Part shown: positions 23,901 to 35,217 of the stretch, piece by piece
Layout: every line of letters begins with the position of its first letter
How positions within the stretch are numbered: position 1 is the first letter of the stretch
NCBI GenBank assembly: GCA_028551475.1
Contig: CM052358.1
Coordinates: 12,259,938 to 12,323,937, forward strand
Length of the DNA: 64,000 nt
Origin: Casuarina equisetifolia
Lineage: Eukaryota > Streptophyta > Magnoliopsida > Fagales > Casuarinaceae
Direction: 5' to 3'
Notes under the pieces: model-generated
Told to the model about the DNA's origin: nothing
The model's input: the letters and a program-made list of their open reading frames with translations, nothing else
The model's database searches: none
Program-made: the position numbers and the translations under genes

Positions 23901-25487
23901 TGATGCGACAGGTGTGAGGTTCAAATGGATTATCATGTGTTTAAGCTTTGTCATATGTAGTTGGTTTAGGGTTTGCAATATTTAATAATACTGAGGCAAG
24001 ATGCATGAATTGATCGTCTCTCAAATTACCATGTTGATTGTGGATTTTCGTTTGCTACTGGGTGGGGAGTATACAAGATAAAACACAGGCACCTTTATTG
24101 TTTTGAAGAGGGCTTTTGATGTGAGCACTGGACTACGAGGTAATTGATTGTAAAGCTTTCATTTGATTGCAGAATTGAGTTGAGACAAATTTGATGTGCT
24201 TTGTCGCTGAAATTTCTTAGAGATTCTATGATTTGATCTTTCTGCTACTGCCTATAGAGATATTTTGGATGTTTTCTCTAATGTCTCATGTATGATTACA
24301 TTTATGTGCATGATCCCTCAGTTGTATGCTGTAATATTGTGGTTGGCTATGGTAGATTTGGTATTTGATACTGCTAAACTTTGATCAGACTTGAGTTCCC
24401 GAAAAACCAGAATGAAATGCATCTTTATGCATGCTTCCTTCTCCGTTTGGCGGTTGGAAATGGGAATTCAGCTGGGGCAATCACGTAACCTCTTTTGAAT
24501 GGGCTTGAGTCGAGAGCTTAAATACGTGATTTTAAAGCCAACTCTCTGGACAATAGGACTACAAACTGCATCTGCCGAAATTACTCTTTATCCATATAAT
24601 CCCAACTTGTGTACTTGTGTCATTGTAGGCATGCTTCCCGTCCTTGTTTTCTTGCATTGAGGGCATCCTTCGATCTTTAAATGCTAAGAAACCAAGTGCT
24701 ACATGTTGCTGCTGATACTGAATCAACATGGACTAACAGAAAAGGTCGTTTTAACAAATTAAACCGAGGTGGGGTGCGCGTTTCTTTCACCTTTTGATTT
24801 TGAACTCAAAGGACTAAGGATTAATATGTACTTCTGTTTGTCTTCCAGCTAAATGAATATCAGAACCATTATCATCAGGTGATCTTCCAAGGATACTAAT
24901 TCTGCAGACATTAGTCCGTGCATGTTGATTTACTGGTGCCTGGGTGTTGGGAAATCATGTTAAATGGCGAAGCCACTATTTCCATTTGGTATTATTTACT
25001 GTCATTAATCAATTCCATCTGTTTATCATCCTATTAGTGCTAACTTGTTTTCAACATTGGATGATACGAATAAAGACTTTGTTGCCAAGTGATTATACAA
25101 AGGGTTGCCTCTAATATCGACCTCCAAGAAGTGATTCACCATCCTTTGTTCCAACACGATCCAGCAATTGTTTTCAAGAGAATGTGATCGCTTTTCACTT
25201 ATTAAGTTTACCTTCTTCTGCATTTAAAACCATTAAGATCACAGTTGAGGAAGTGGCCAGTAAATCAAGTTAAAAATCAGAGCAATCATCAGGCAAATCT
25301 CAAGGTAATTGACAGAGACCATCTTTAAACGTTGGGCAATTGTGGAGACATCGCTGCTTAAGATCAAAGGAGAAGTCCCTCCATTGCAGTGACCTCCGGC
25401 TCTCTGCAGTGGATCTAGAAGGCGACTGGATATGGACCTGGTTTGTCCTTAAAAGCCCTTCGTACAACGAACATTGTAGCCCACAAT
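17936..25487. other. Long non-coding stretch downstream of the CNL gene
   Basis: No convincing gene in 7.5 kb. The first few hundred bases may be CNL 3' UTR. A run of about 20 T at 19631-19650 and a 'ttctatcaaaaaaac' end near 19970-19985 resemble tails of old LINE-type insertions. 'gggggaatgttaaaaggcat' near 21873 resembles the start of a small LTR-type repeat. Open stretches at 20335-20565, 21590-21925 and 23178-23387 lack domains. I see no RNA gene. Confidence 0.4.
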
Positions 25488-25959
25488 TGGGCCTGACCCG
25501 CATTTTGGATATGTTTATTTCTATAGAAAAATAAAAAGAAAAGGTACACTCATCCGATTCAATTGCACCGTTAGATCAGAGCCTTTTCAATATTTTTTTA
25601 AACAATTTTCTAGAACCATCGCCGAACTCCAAAACGTTGTAGTTCAAAATTTTGAAATTCAAAATCCCGCAGTCCCACATGGGAAACCCCCTCGAACGTC
25701 CTCTATAGGGAAGCGAATTTACCTTCTGCCCCCTTATTATTGTACTTCCTCCTCTCCCTCTCTGTCTCTCATTTTGATTCCTCATCTCCTCAGTAAGATT
25801 ACGTTCCTCTCGATTCTCTCTGGACTTGATCGAGTCTTTTGGGTACTTTAATTTCGCAAACAGTTTGATATCTGTTTACATTTCCCTTTGTAACGAATCT
25901 GTGTAATTCTTTTCACAGATCGAGTAAAACACTGAACCCTAGTGGATCTTTCGCGAGAA
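25488..25959 (+). promoter_or_regulatory. CKS1 upstream region
   Basis: A TGGGCC box (site II core) lies at 25488-25493. A pyrimidine-rich leader-like stretch (cctcctctccctctctgtct) runs at about 25744-25764. A 'ttttcacag' acceptor-like signal just before 25920 could end a leader intron, but no donor could be fixed. The site II core is plausible for a cell-division gene; this is an inference. Confidence 0.4.
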
Positions 25960-26635
25960 ATGGGTCAGATCCAGTACTCCGAGAAGTACTTTGATGACAC
26001 CTACGAGTATCGGTAGTTATCATTCACATCATTCTCCTTCACTGATTCACTCTTTTCTTTCTTCTCTTTTCTTTTTTCTTGTTTTCTTGTTTTCAGTTTC
26101 TTTATTTTTCTTATTTTTTCTATTCCGCTTGTTAAAATTATGAATTTTTTCTGGTCCTGATTGTTCTTTCAAGGCATGTGGTGCTTCCTCCAGAAACGGC
26201 GAAACTGCTTCCCAAGAATCGCCTTCTCTCTGAAGTAAGCAATCTTTTAAAGTTCTCGTAAACCTTGAGTTTGATTTTCTCTAAAGGCTTTCACATGTTT
26301 ATTACTCTTTACTCAAATTTCCAATGAAGATCAAGAACATTTCATTAATTCATTCTTTTTTTTTTTTTAAGAAAAAATAATTTAGTATGGATTTTCTTTT
26401 CTGCATTCTCTTTGAATCGGATTTTTTGAGGCTCTGTATTTATTTTCGTTTGTCCTTTTTTCTTTTGTGAACACGAGTATAGAATGAATGGCGTGCGATT
26501 GGGGTTCAGCAGAGCCGAGGGTGGGTTCATTATGCAATCCATCGCCCCGAACCACATATTATGCTCTTCAGGAGGCCTCTGAACTATCAGCAGCAGCAGG
26601 AGAACCAGGCCCAACAGAACGTGCTTGCTAAGTGA
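25960..26635 (+). CDS. CKS1: Cyclin-dependent kinase regulatory subunit CKS1
   Basis: Three coding exons, 25960-26012, 26174-26234 and 26483-26635, with GT/AG borders at both introns, give 88 residues. The protein reads [20 protein letters not shown].., then [20 protein letters not shown] and the signature [16 protein letters not shown], ending in a Gln-rich tail. This is almost the known plant CKS1 sequence. The protein is a small adaptor that binds CDK-cyclin complexes and phosphorylated substrates and is needed for cell-cycle progression in the nucleus. The phosphate-binding pocket residues and the length are normal. All exons are too short to stand out as open frames. Neighbours are unrelated. 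Confidence 0.97.
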
Positions 26636-27706
26636 TCAATAATTTTACACAAAGTCAGTTTTAATCCCTAGAAGAAAAGTGAAGATTAAGTATGTGCTAA
26701 GAAATACTATATGGATGTTTTGGATTGGGTTTGTGTCTGTCGTGGTGTTTATTCTCCGGTTTGGGGAATTTTATACTTGTCCTGATGCTGCGTAGATTGT
26801 ATTAGTCTACCTCTGGTGTAATATATTCTGGATTCAGTTTCAATGCTGAACAGGGCGGAACATGCATGCTAGAAGTGGTTGATCATTTCGCACAAGGTTA
26901 CTTTTAATCTCCAGAAGTAAAACGAATGATTAAGTAGGGTTTATGTTTGCCTGAGAAGTAATTTGGGAGTTTTTGCAACTTGCGTCGTCTTGCTAACTCT
27001 TCTGTACCGGGCCCTAAAGAACATGCTTGCTGAATCCTAAACTATAGAACTGAACTGAATGATTAAGTAGTGTTAAGGTTTGCTCTGAGAGACAATCGGA
27101 TGCTATGGAACTTGGTTTTATATGCGTTTTGTTGTCAAAATCTGATCTGGGGAACTTAGTCTCTAGAAGTGAAATGCTGCATGGCATATTTTAGTCTAAC
27201 GCCAGTGTTCTTTTATGTTCTGGATCTAGTTTCAATGGTGCTACGAAAGTGATCCATTATCCCACAAATTCTCTCTTAGTCTCTAGAATTGAAATGCATG
27301 ATTTAGTGGAGTTTATGTTTTGTGCCCTTAATAATTTGAATACTTTGGCCAGTTCCTGTTTCTTTGGCTCTGGTCCTTTTTGTTGTTGGATATCACAATA
27401 CTGGAACAGGTGTGGCTGTTGCTTGTTTGAAGTTGAATTAACTTGACAAAAATTTAGGGTTGATGGCATACTAGGGTTGAGTTTGAGCCCATCTACTTAA
27501 TACTTCTGCAATTCATTATCCCATTTGCTTGTTGACAGTAGTGAAGAAAACCTTTGGTATTTGTTGAGAGTTGAATCGTTCTTGCTGCTCGGTCAGATTT
27601 ATGTGCTTGATCCACTAGCTATAGGCTGTTTCGAATTACGAGCGGAATGGTCTTAATGATGCTTAATCACTTTATTTGCATTTCAAAGCCAACCTCGTGA
27701 ACTATT
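26636..27706. other. CKS1 3' flank, degenerate internal repeats, no gene
   Basis: Several loosely similar units of roughly 150-200 bases follow the stop codon. Each carries a block such as 'tgatcatttcgcacaaggtt' or 'tgatccattatcccacaaa', then 'ctccagaagtaaaacgaatg' or 'tctctagaattgaaatgcat', and a 'tttatgtttgcctgagaag'-like part. They look like old tandem duplications of the CKS1 3' UTR. No protein is supported. Confidence 0.45.
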
Positions 27707-28231
27707 TTACTGTTTTCTTTCTCGATATCTCGACATCACTAATACCGACCTGCACATTGATGGTAGCGTCCACCGAGCCTTCGACGCCACCTTAATCTGC
27801 TCTTGCACCGATTTAGCTTTCCTATGGGGCACCTCTGCTTCATTGCCCTTGGCATCCATTTCTTTCGAAGTTTTACAGACTTTCCTCCTCCGATCACCTA
27901 AAGGACCCTTTATCAACACCAAATTGCAAAACACAGCGTAACTTCCCCAACCTGAACCGGAACGTCTGGCAAAGTATCGTTTTCTGTTGTCTCCAAAACC
28001 GGTCAAATAGCTGAAGTATCGGCCTTTTTGCCTCGAAGTTGGTTTCCAGCAGATCTTGCCGGGAACGTTGTTGCTTCTGCGATCAGTGACTTCGGATACT
28101 TGAGTCAACTCATAAGGAGCTTGTCGGTGATCCGGCAACACATACGAGGGTCTACCGGATTTCAAGGTTCTGAAGATCTTCGGTGAAATGGTCGTCGGAA
28201 TCGGTTTCTTGGGCTGGCAACAAGGCGGCAT
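27707..28231 (-). CDS. Hypothetical basic protein
   Basis: An open frame of 174 residues on the minus strand starts at ATG 28231 (MPPCCQPKKPIPTTISPKIF). The frame is open about 23 codons further upstream but has no earlier ATG. The product is rich in Arg/Lys with no membrane segment and no motif I recognise. The local GC content and the codon look (GGTTTTGGAGACAACAG type) are higher than in the surrounding AT-rich DNA, which favours a real gene. It may instead be an exon of a larger or decayed gene. The function is unknown. Confidence 0.45.
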   Translation of the reverse strand: MPPCCQPKKPIPTTISPKIFRTLKSGRPSYVLPDHRQAPYELTQVSEVTDRRSNNVPGKICWKPTSRQKGRYFSYLTGFGDNRKRYFARRSGSGWGSYAVFCNLVLIKGPLGDRRRKVCKTSKEMDAKGNEAEVPHRKAKSVQEQIKVASKARWTLPSMCRSVLVMSRYRERKQ

Positions 28232-28470
28232 GTGTGGCCAAAGATGGTTGAAGGATTGATGAGCCTGGGATCTGTGGAATGACCAACCTCCTCCAATCAC
28301 GTTTAAAGATTGACGTGTCGATTTTTTATACCCAAATTAGTTTTAAAATGCTATATTACGTAGGTTATGATTTTAGATTATAACGGTTTTAAATTTACAT
28401 GGTGGAGCTTCATGGAACTGGAAGCTAAGGATTGAATTTTAAGCCACCCTTAATTATAGGTTTTATTATA

Positions 28471-29124
28471 TAACTCAAAAAGAAAGAAAAAAAATTCGGA
28501 AAAGGTAAAATTGAAAAAAAAAGAAGAAAGAAAATACTTTTTCCACGCCCATGTTCTTATCAATCATTCCCTCCCAAGTAAATCTTTTATAATCCCACCC
28601 ACTCTCGATAGAAAAAAGGAAATTTATCAATTCATTTAATTTTATGAGATTTTTTTTTATTTTTTATTATTTATTTTAACACATACCCAACCACAAAAGT
28701 AAAAAAGAACTTCGAATTCATAACATGTGAAATTCTCGATCAATAAATCTGTCAACTTTATCCACATAAAGAAAAAGAAATTTAAAAAATAGTACATCAC
28801 ATATAAAAATATAATGGACAAAAACTTGCTACATTAAGAAATGTTAATATTAGTTTCATTAAATTCTAATTAAACAAAGATACGAATTTTTTATGATCTA
28901 AAATAAAACTAGTGCTACGTGTCCGCTTCAACCCTGACTTAAGCGCCAAGGAAAAAGTAAGTCAGGCATCCAGATATTTAGATGCGACCCGAAAGACGAC
29001 CCGGATAAGTGAAGTTTTGGTTTTGGTTTCGGGTTTGACCTTGGAGATACAATCGTAGTTTTATTCCGTAACTCGCTTTGCTTGTCCCCCGGGGACTCTC
29101 TCCGCCGCAATTCTCTCTCTTCGA
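28471..29124 (+). promoter_or_regulatory. Duplicated promoter and 5' leader of the bromodomain gene
   Basis: Closely matches 33072-33685, the upstream region and leader of the intact GTE gene. Both contain 'ttccacgcccatgttcttat', 'cgtgtccgcttcaaccctga', 'ccagatatttagatg' and 'ctctccgccgcaattctctc'. Copy-specific differences lie mainly at 28640-28760. It places a GTE-type promoter in front of PPR copy 2. Confidence 0.85.
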
Positions 29125-29337
29125 ATAGAGGCCACTCCTGGCACAGGAGCATGTGAGCAGTCACAGCAGGTCTCCTTTGGTGATGAGCAGAATTTTAGTG
29201 ATGGTGTGAATGAAAGCAATCTACCTAAGATGAAAAAGATGCTCAGTACTGTCAGTTGTCCTTCTGGTGGAGGAAAGAAGTTGGATCCTACACATCTAAA
29301 GGCAAAATCGTCTTTGCCAAGGATAAACAAGCGTGAA
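29125..29337 (+). repeat. Captured coding segment of the GTE gene fused to the PPR frame
   Basis: Matches 35279-35491 (coding exon 1 of the GTE gene) with a few substitutions. It begins two bases after the leader motif 'ctctcttcg' and ends at AAACAAGCGTG, where PPR sequence takes over (GAAATGAAAACG). The reading frame of the GTE segment (NESNLPKMKKMLSTVSCPSG) runs straight into the PPR frame. The first in-frame ATG is at 29230, which adds 36 GTE-derived residues to the PPR N-terminus. Confidence 0.85.
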
Positions 29338-31211
29338 ATGAAAACGCTGAGGAGATATGGGAGACTATGTGTTGGTTCCGATCTCCTTTCTAGACAATTT
29401 TCGTTCTTGGCCATTGACATCTCTCAGAACCCTAACATAGAGCCGGAAGACCTTGTGTGTGTGGGTACAAGTGCCACGACCCTTGTTGGTAGCTTGCATG
29501 GACTCCTGCAGTTATCTGCGAGAATAAGAGCGCCAATGGAAGGGAAAGCCGGCCATGCACTTGTCATTCGTTTTGGATTTCAAACAGACACTTTAACTTC
29601 GAACATGCTTATCAACTTGTATTCTAAATGCGGCTTGGGTGACTGTGCCCGCAAAGTCTTTGATGAAATGCCGGACCGGAGCTTGGTTTCGTGGAATACC
29701 TTGATTGCGTCGCTTACTCGGAATGGTGAGGCCCAAGAAGCTCTTGGCCTTTTTGTTAAGATGCAAAGAGAAGGAACCGCAAGTAGTGAATTCACTGTTT
29801 CGAGTGTGCTTTGTGCTTGTGCTGCGAAATATGCTGTGTTCGAGTGTAAACAGTTACATGCTTTTGCTATTAAGGCTGCAATGGAGTCTAATGTGTTCGT
29901 GGGAACTGCATTGCTTGATGTTTACGCCAAGTGCAGTTTGATAAAGGATGCAAGCTTGGTTTTTGAGTCCATGCCAGAGAGAAGTGCCGTTACGTGGAGT
30001 TCAATGGTGGCGAGGTACGTGCAAAATGGTCTTCATGAGGAGGCTTTAGTTCTATTTCGCAGAACTCAACTATTGGGTTTGGTGCAGGACCAGTATATGT
30101 TTTCATCCGCTATATGTGCTTGTGCAGGTTTGGCAGCTCTAATTGAAGGAAATCAGGTACATGCTGCGTTATGTAAAGCTGGATTTGGTTCAAATGTGTA
30201 TGTTGTTTCCTCTCTTATAGACATGTATGCCAAATGCGGATGCATTCAAGAAGCTAAGTTTGTGTTTCAAGGTGTGGAAGAGAGGAGCATAGTTTTATGG
30301 AATGCAATGATTTCTGGTTTCGCCAGGCATGCTCACTGCTTGGAAGCAATGATTCTATTTGAGAAAATGCAACAAATGGGTGGCTATCCAAATGAAGTAA
30401 CATATATATCCGTCTTGTCTGCGTGCAGCCATATGGGTTTGGTTGACAAAGGACGGAAATACTTCCATCTTATGGTAAGTGAACACGGAGTGTCCCCTAA
30501 TGTTCTTCACTACTCATGTATGGTCGATATCTTAGGTCGGGCAGCGTTGATTTGTGAAGCTTATGAACTGATAAAGAAGATGCCATTTGATGTGACTGCT
30601 TCAATGTGGGGTTCGCTACTGTCTTCTTGTAGAGTTCATGGAATCTCGAATTGGCTAAGGTTGCAGCTAAGCATTTGTTTGAGATGGAATCAGAGAATGC
30701 GGGAAATCATATTTTGCTTTCGAACGTTTATGCAGCAAATAGAAAGTGGGAAGAAGTTGCAAAGGTGAGGAAGCTGCTTAAGGAAAGTGAGGTCAAGAAG
30801 GAGAGGGGTATGAGTTGGATTGAAATCAAGGACAAAGTTCATTCATTTATGGTTGGAGAGATAAATCATCCTAGAATTGCTGAGATTTACACAAAGTTGG
30901 ATGATTTGATTGAAAAGTTGGACAAGCTAGATTACAAGGCTGAGACTGAACACGACCTTCATTTTGTGGAAGAGAGTAAAAAACAGCAACTTTTGAGACA
31001 CCATAGTGAGAAGCTTGCTCTTACTTTTGGCCTGATGTGCTTACCCCAGAATGTGCCTATCAGGATTATGAAAAATCTCAGAATCTGTGGGGATTGCCAT
31101 TCTTTCATGAAGGTTACGTCAAATTTTACAGGGAGGGAGATCATTGTTCGAGATACGAATCGCTTTCACCATTTTAAGAATGGATATTGTTCTTGTGGAG
31201 ATTTTTGGTGA
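29230..31211 (+). pseudogene. GTE-PPR chimera: DYW-type PPR copy 2, broken by a one-base deletion
   Basis: From ATG 29230 the frame gives 36 GTE-derived residues, then the PPR protein from its original ATG (29338, MKTLRRYGRL). It is almost identical to copy 1 at 3761-5632, with CGG and GAG where copy 1 has its TAG codons. Near 30641-30643 one A is missing ('catggaatctcg' against 'catggaaatcttg'). The frame therefore shifts and stops at 30768, losing the E+ and DYW domains. The remaining coding sequence, including [14 protein letters not shown] and CSCGDFW, is intact in the other frame up to TGA at 31211. If expressed, the product would be a PPR-only protein of about 512 residues. The family acts in organellar RNA processing; whether this copy does anything is unknown. 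Confidence 0.88.
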
Positions 31212-33071
31212 AATGCTGGTCACTTCTCTCTATATCTTGTGATTTGTATGACTCTTGGTGGTTTGCGCATTTTGTCTGCTTCATCTAGATGGATCTAACC
31301 GTTTGAAAGTGAAGGGCCTGAAAATCGAATCCGTTAGCCTTTAACCCAATTTTCATCACATTGAAGATAAACTTTTGGTCTGTTACACAAAGTTATTGCT
31401 TCCTTCATCTATTGGCATGTGGGATCTTGCACAGCAATGAGCATGCATGACTGCAGCTTAGTTGTACTCGTAGAAAGGAAAAACCGAATGGGAAAAGAGT
31501 TTTGACTCACAGAAACCAGTAGAAGCGCTTGCTGCACTCCAACTTGCTAGCAAACAAAGACGAACAATTCTATAATGGAAGCTCCTTAATTATATGTTCC
31601 AAAGGATATAGAGTATGATGTTATTAACCTAGAGTACTTCAACGAAAATGCAAAAGATAGTCACACTACCATCCTTTTATAAAGTGAAAAAATGTCCAAA
31701 ATGACAGGAGGGAGGAAGTTTAGGCATTGTTAGGTGTTCAGTGATTTTTAAATGCAAGTGAACATGTCAAATAAGTAATATAATGATAAAAAAAGTATCG
31801 TCCCACAGAAAGTGGTGATTACTATGTCAACTAATTACTAACAGTGAATAACTCTTAGAATTTATCTAACAAATCCAAATTGATAGAGAATAAACTAATT
31901 AACTAAATTTAATAAAACTAAATACACAAAATATGTTAGAGTGTTCGATTTCACTATAATTATGAGGTACTAATGTAAATTATGTATGCTTGCAAGAGGG
32001 ATAATATCTATGTGATGGCAAAACTTCCTAATTTATTTACTATTCTATGTCTAGGTATAGCAAACCTACTTAGTTCATTAATTCACTATATTTCTATATG
32101 TGAATTGAAACAAACCAAATGCATTAGGATCTATGAACATTCCCAGTTTACAATAAATCTTTCGATTATCTTATCACTAAAAGCCACACAAACAACATGG
32201 TATATGTCTATCCACATTTAATTCATGGTTATATATTATAAGAAGCAATTGCATATTATTACCTCTCAGTCTCAAACATACACATCAAATCATTCAAGTG
32301 GTGGCCAATCACTTAAAAGCATTAAGCATAATAATATATAACTCACATAAATAAAATATCTTGCAAAACATAATAATCATAAGATTCATATCATCATAAT
32401 TAGGTTATATCGTAGCTCTAACAAAAATAAACTAAAGCATAAAGAAATAATGAGGAAGAATGATAATAAGAAATAAAGAAGGTATCTTGAATCCAAGAAC
32501 AAGAAGTCTGTCACCCTTTTTGTCTTCTCTTCAAGAAAACCTTGAATTCTTGGCCTCTTTTTTGAGTTGTGCTCAATTTCTTCCTCTCCCTTCTTTTGCC
32601 TCTTCTCTTCTCTTAAATAGGGTTTAGGTTTAGACCTACTCTTATTCTAGTAGAATTGGGTCTTAGAGATCTAAAATAATTGGGTTTTGAACTCCTAATT
32701 TAATTAGGCTTTGAACTCCTAATATGATTAGGTTTTCTAATTATTTAGAAAACTCAATAACAATAAAATTTAATAACAATCATTTAAAGCCCAAGCTCAT
32801 CTTGACTCTCTTGATCCTGATATTACGATTTTGCCACACAATAAGCATCAAGCTCTCTATGTTCATCTCTTTTCTCTTTGCATTCTTGTGCTACATAAAC
32901 ACGATAAATTTAAGTAAATAAAGAGGAGTTCAAATATTTTATCACAATTATTAAAGTTATTTATTGCATAAAATAGGTAAAATAACTCTATAAAAATAGA
33001 GTTATCATTAGGCTTTCTCATACAGCTACTTCTCATTTCTAATGGATGAATTTTTTGTGCTTACTACTTAC
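31212..33071. repeat. 3' flank of PPR copy 2, interrupted by a solo LTR
   Basis: Matches 5633-6224 behind copy 1, split at 'cattgttagg' by the insertion of 31735-33007. After 'gtgcttactacttact' (about 33071) the GTE promoter copy begins without any spacer. Confidence 0.85.
31735..33007 (-). mobile_element. Solo LTR (1273 bp) with TTAGG target duplication
   Basis: Bounded by TTAGG at 31730-31734 and 33008-33012. The uninterrupted site in copy 1's flank has a single copy. The element reads TGTTCAGTG...GTTATCA on the plus strand, so it starts with TG and ends with CA. It is the reverse complement of the element at 60279-61717. No coding region, PBS or PPT is present, so it is a solo LTR left by recombination. 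The terminal 28 bases contain a perfect 10-bp inverted repeat around TTTT (or AAAA). Confidence 0.9.
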
Positions 33072-33742
33072 TTAACTCAAAAAGAAATAAAAAAAGATTC
33101 GGAAGAGGTAAAATTGAAAAAAAAAAAGAAGAAAGAAAATACTTTTCCACGCCCATGTTCTTATCAATCATTCCCTCCCAAGTAAATCTTCTATAATCCC
33201 CACCCACTCTTGATTGAAAAAAGGAACTTTTTCAATTCATTTAACTCTATGAGGTTTTTTTTTTTTTTTGTTGTCGTCTAAGTTATAGATTACCAACAAA
33301 ACAACTCCCTGTGTCAACTTTATCCACATAAAGAAAAAGGAATTTAAAAAAAAATAGTACATCACATATAAAAATATAATGGACAAAAACTTGCTACATT
33401 AAGAAATGTTAATGTTAGTTTCATTAAATTCGTATTAAACAAAGATATGAATTTTTTATGATCTAAAAATAAAATTAGTGCTACGTGTCCGCTTCAACCC
33501 TGACTTAAGCGCCAAGGAAAAAGTAAGTCAGGCATCCAGATATTTAGATGTGACCCGAAAGACGACCCGGATAAGTGATATTTTGGTTTCGGGTTTGACC
33601 TAGGAGATACAATCGTAGTTTTTATTCCGTAACGCGCTTTGCTTGTCCCTCGGGGACTCTCTCCGCCGCAATTCTCTCTCTTCGACGCCGCGGGGTTGTT
33701 TCGGAGTCCTCGGCCTCGTGCTTGCAGTTGGCCGGACGGATT
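33072..33742 (+). promoter_or_regulatory. Promoter and leader exon of the GTE12-like gene
   Basis: Precedes the intact bromodomain gene and is duplicated at 28471-29124. A GC-rich leader (cgccgcaattctctctcttc) ends with the donor ACGGATT|GTAAGTT at 33742/33743. No start codon of the gene lies here; an ATG in this leader would open only a short unrelated frame. Confidence 0.6.
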
Positions 33743-35217
33743 GTAAGTTATCGAAAGCCAACTTCAATTTTTCGTTCTTCGATTTTGTGGTTGTTTGGTT
33801 ACTTCGTTTCGCCGAATTATCATATTCATCTCCGGGTCTTGAACTAGGGCTGAGGTTTAGTTTAGGGTTAGTGTTTGTATCTGTGTTCTGGGTTGGGATT
33901 TGGAATTTGGTTTAGATTGGGGTTTGTCGGGGGGTGTGAGGTTTTGGTTTTGGACAGGGTTTGAAAACGGGGAGGGGGGGGGTTGTGGTTTCTGGTTTCT
34001 GGTTTCGGGTCCAGGGTTTGACTAGGGGGAGGATTGTGTTCTGAATTTGGGGTTTAGGTTTGAATTCGAGGTGGTTTAGGGTTTAATTTGGGTTGCGGGT
34101 TTTAGTTTGAATTTTGGATGGTTTATCGTTTAAAATTTGGTTCGAGGTTTGAACATGTGTTTCAGCGAAGGTTTGATTTCGCTGAGGGGTTGGGGTGAAT
34201 CTGGGTTTACGGTTTAAGGTTAGAGTTCGAATTGGGAATCATAGGGTTAGAATCTTGGTTGAAGTTTATGGTTAGTGTTGCATTTGGATTTGGGTTTGGA
34301 AATATGGATCTGCTCAACCCTACAGGACATTGTCGATCCATTTGTCAGGCAATCGGGGACCTGTGATTTATGAATGATGGCCAGATGTTTTTGTTTATCA
34401 TATAATTGATTAGCTCCGGCGGGAGATATTCATGTATTTAGAGACTTCGGTGCGTAAATTTGGGGATATCTCTTTCATTCTTTATTCTTATCATATTCCA
34501 CTGTCATATCACTCTGTTTCTTATTTTTAAGGATTTTATTTTTCATTTTCATTTCTGTCATCTACTATAACATTTTAAACATCGCTATATATGTCATGGC
34601 TTTGAAAAATATTTGCAGTGGATTTCGTGTGTCTAAGATTCGTGGCCTCACATGTACACTTGTTATTATGCAATAGTAGACGCATGGGAAGTGTCCATGT
34701 GGATTCCAATTAGCTAGCTTTTGCATCTTCATGCGTGAATGCCTATCAGAGGGAGATTCTCATTAAACCTGTGAAGATCTGTCTTATGATATTAGTGTGC
34801 TTTGCAACAGTTGTTGGATGGAGATGTAGTTTCATAAATAATTAATGTGCTATTCTTGAATAGAAACTATATGAGAGAGCACTACAAGTGTCTATTCACT
34901 TATGTGTAAGCATGCAAACTTTTGTTGGAAAGTTGCAAAAGTCCAAGTGCTAATATCTTGACTTTGTGCTTGTATATATTAAGATATTAAATTTAATTTC
35001 ATATCTCTCTTCTTTTTAGCCTTTTTTTTTAACAATATTATAAGTTGCATGCAACCCCAAGAATATCTTTTGGCGCGGCTTATCTGTGGCAAAATCTCTT
35101 GCAGGGGTGGTTGTTATGCCTCTTATCTAGGTCATGAAAGCTATTGGCTCAGTGGTGGTATACTGAAGAGGTCAATTACAGTTGACTGGCTTCATTCAAG
35201 ATTATCGGATTCTCAAT
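33743..35217 (+). other. Leader intron(s) of the GTE gene, strongly G/T-skewed
   Basis: The donor is at 33743. The acceptor is probably TCTTGCAG|GGG at 35104 or TTCATTCAAG|A at 35200; both precede the start codon at 35218, and I cannot decide between them. From about 33820 to 34300 the plus strand is dominated by G and T, with many gggttt/ggtttag-like words and a run of nine G near 33974. If the 35104 acceptor is used, the leader holds a short upstream ATG (ATGCCTCTTATCTAG). Confidence 0.55.

Noticed and set aside
28125..29205. Reading PPR copy 2 as a processed retrocopy of a spliced GTE-PPR transcript
   Set aside because: The leader-to-exon joint lies at a site without a GT donor in the GTE gene, the promoter is copied too, and no poly-A tail or target duplication flanks the block. 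DNA-level joining fits better.
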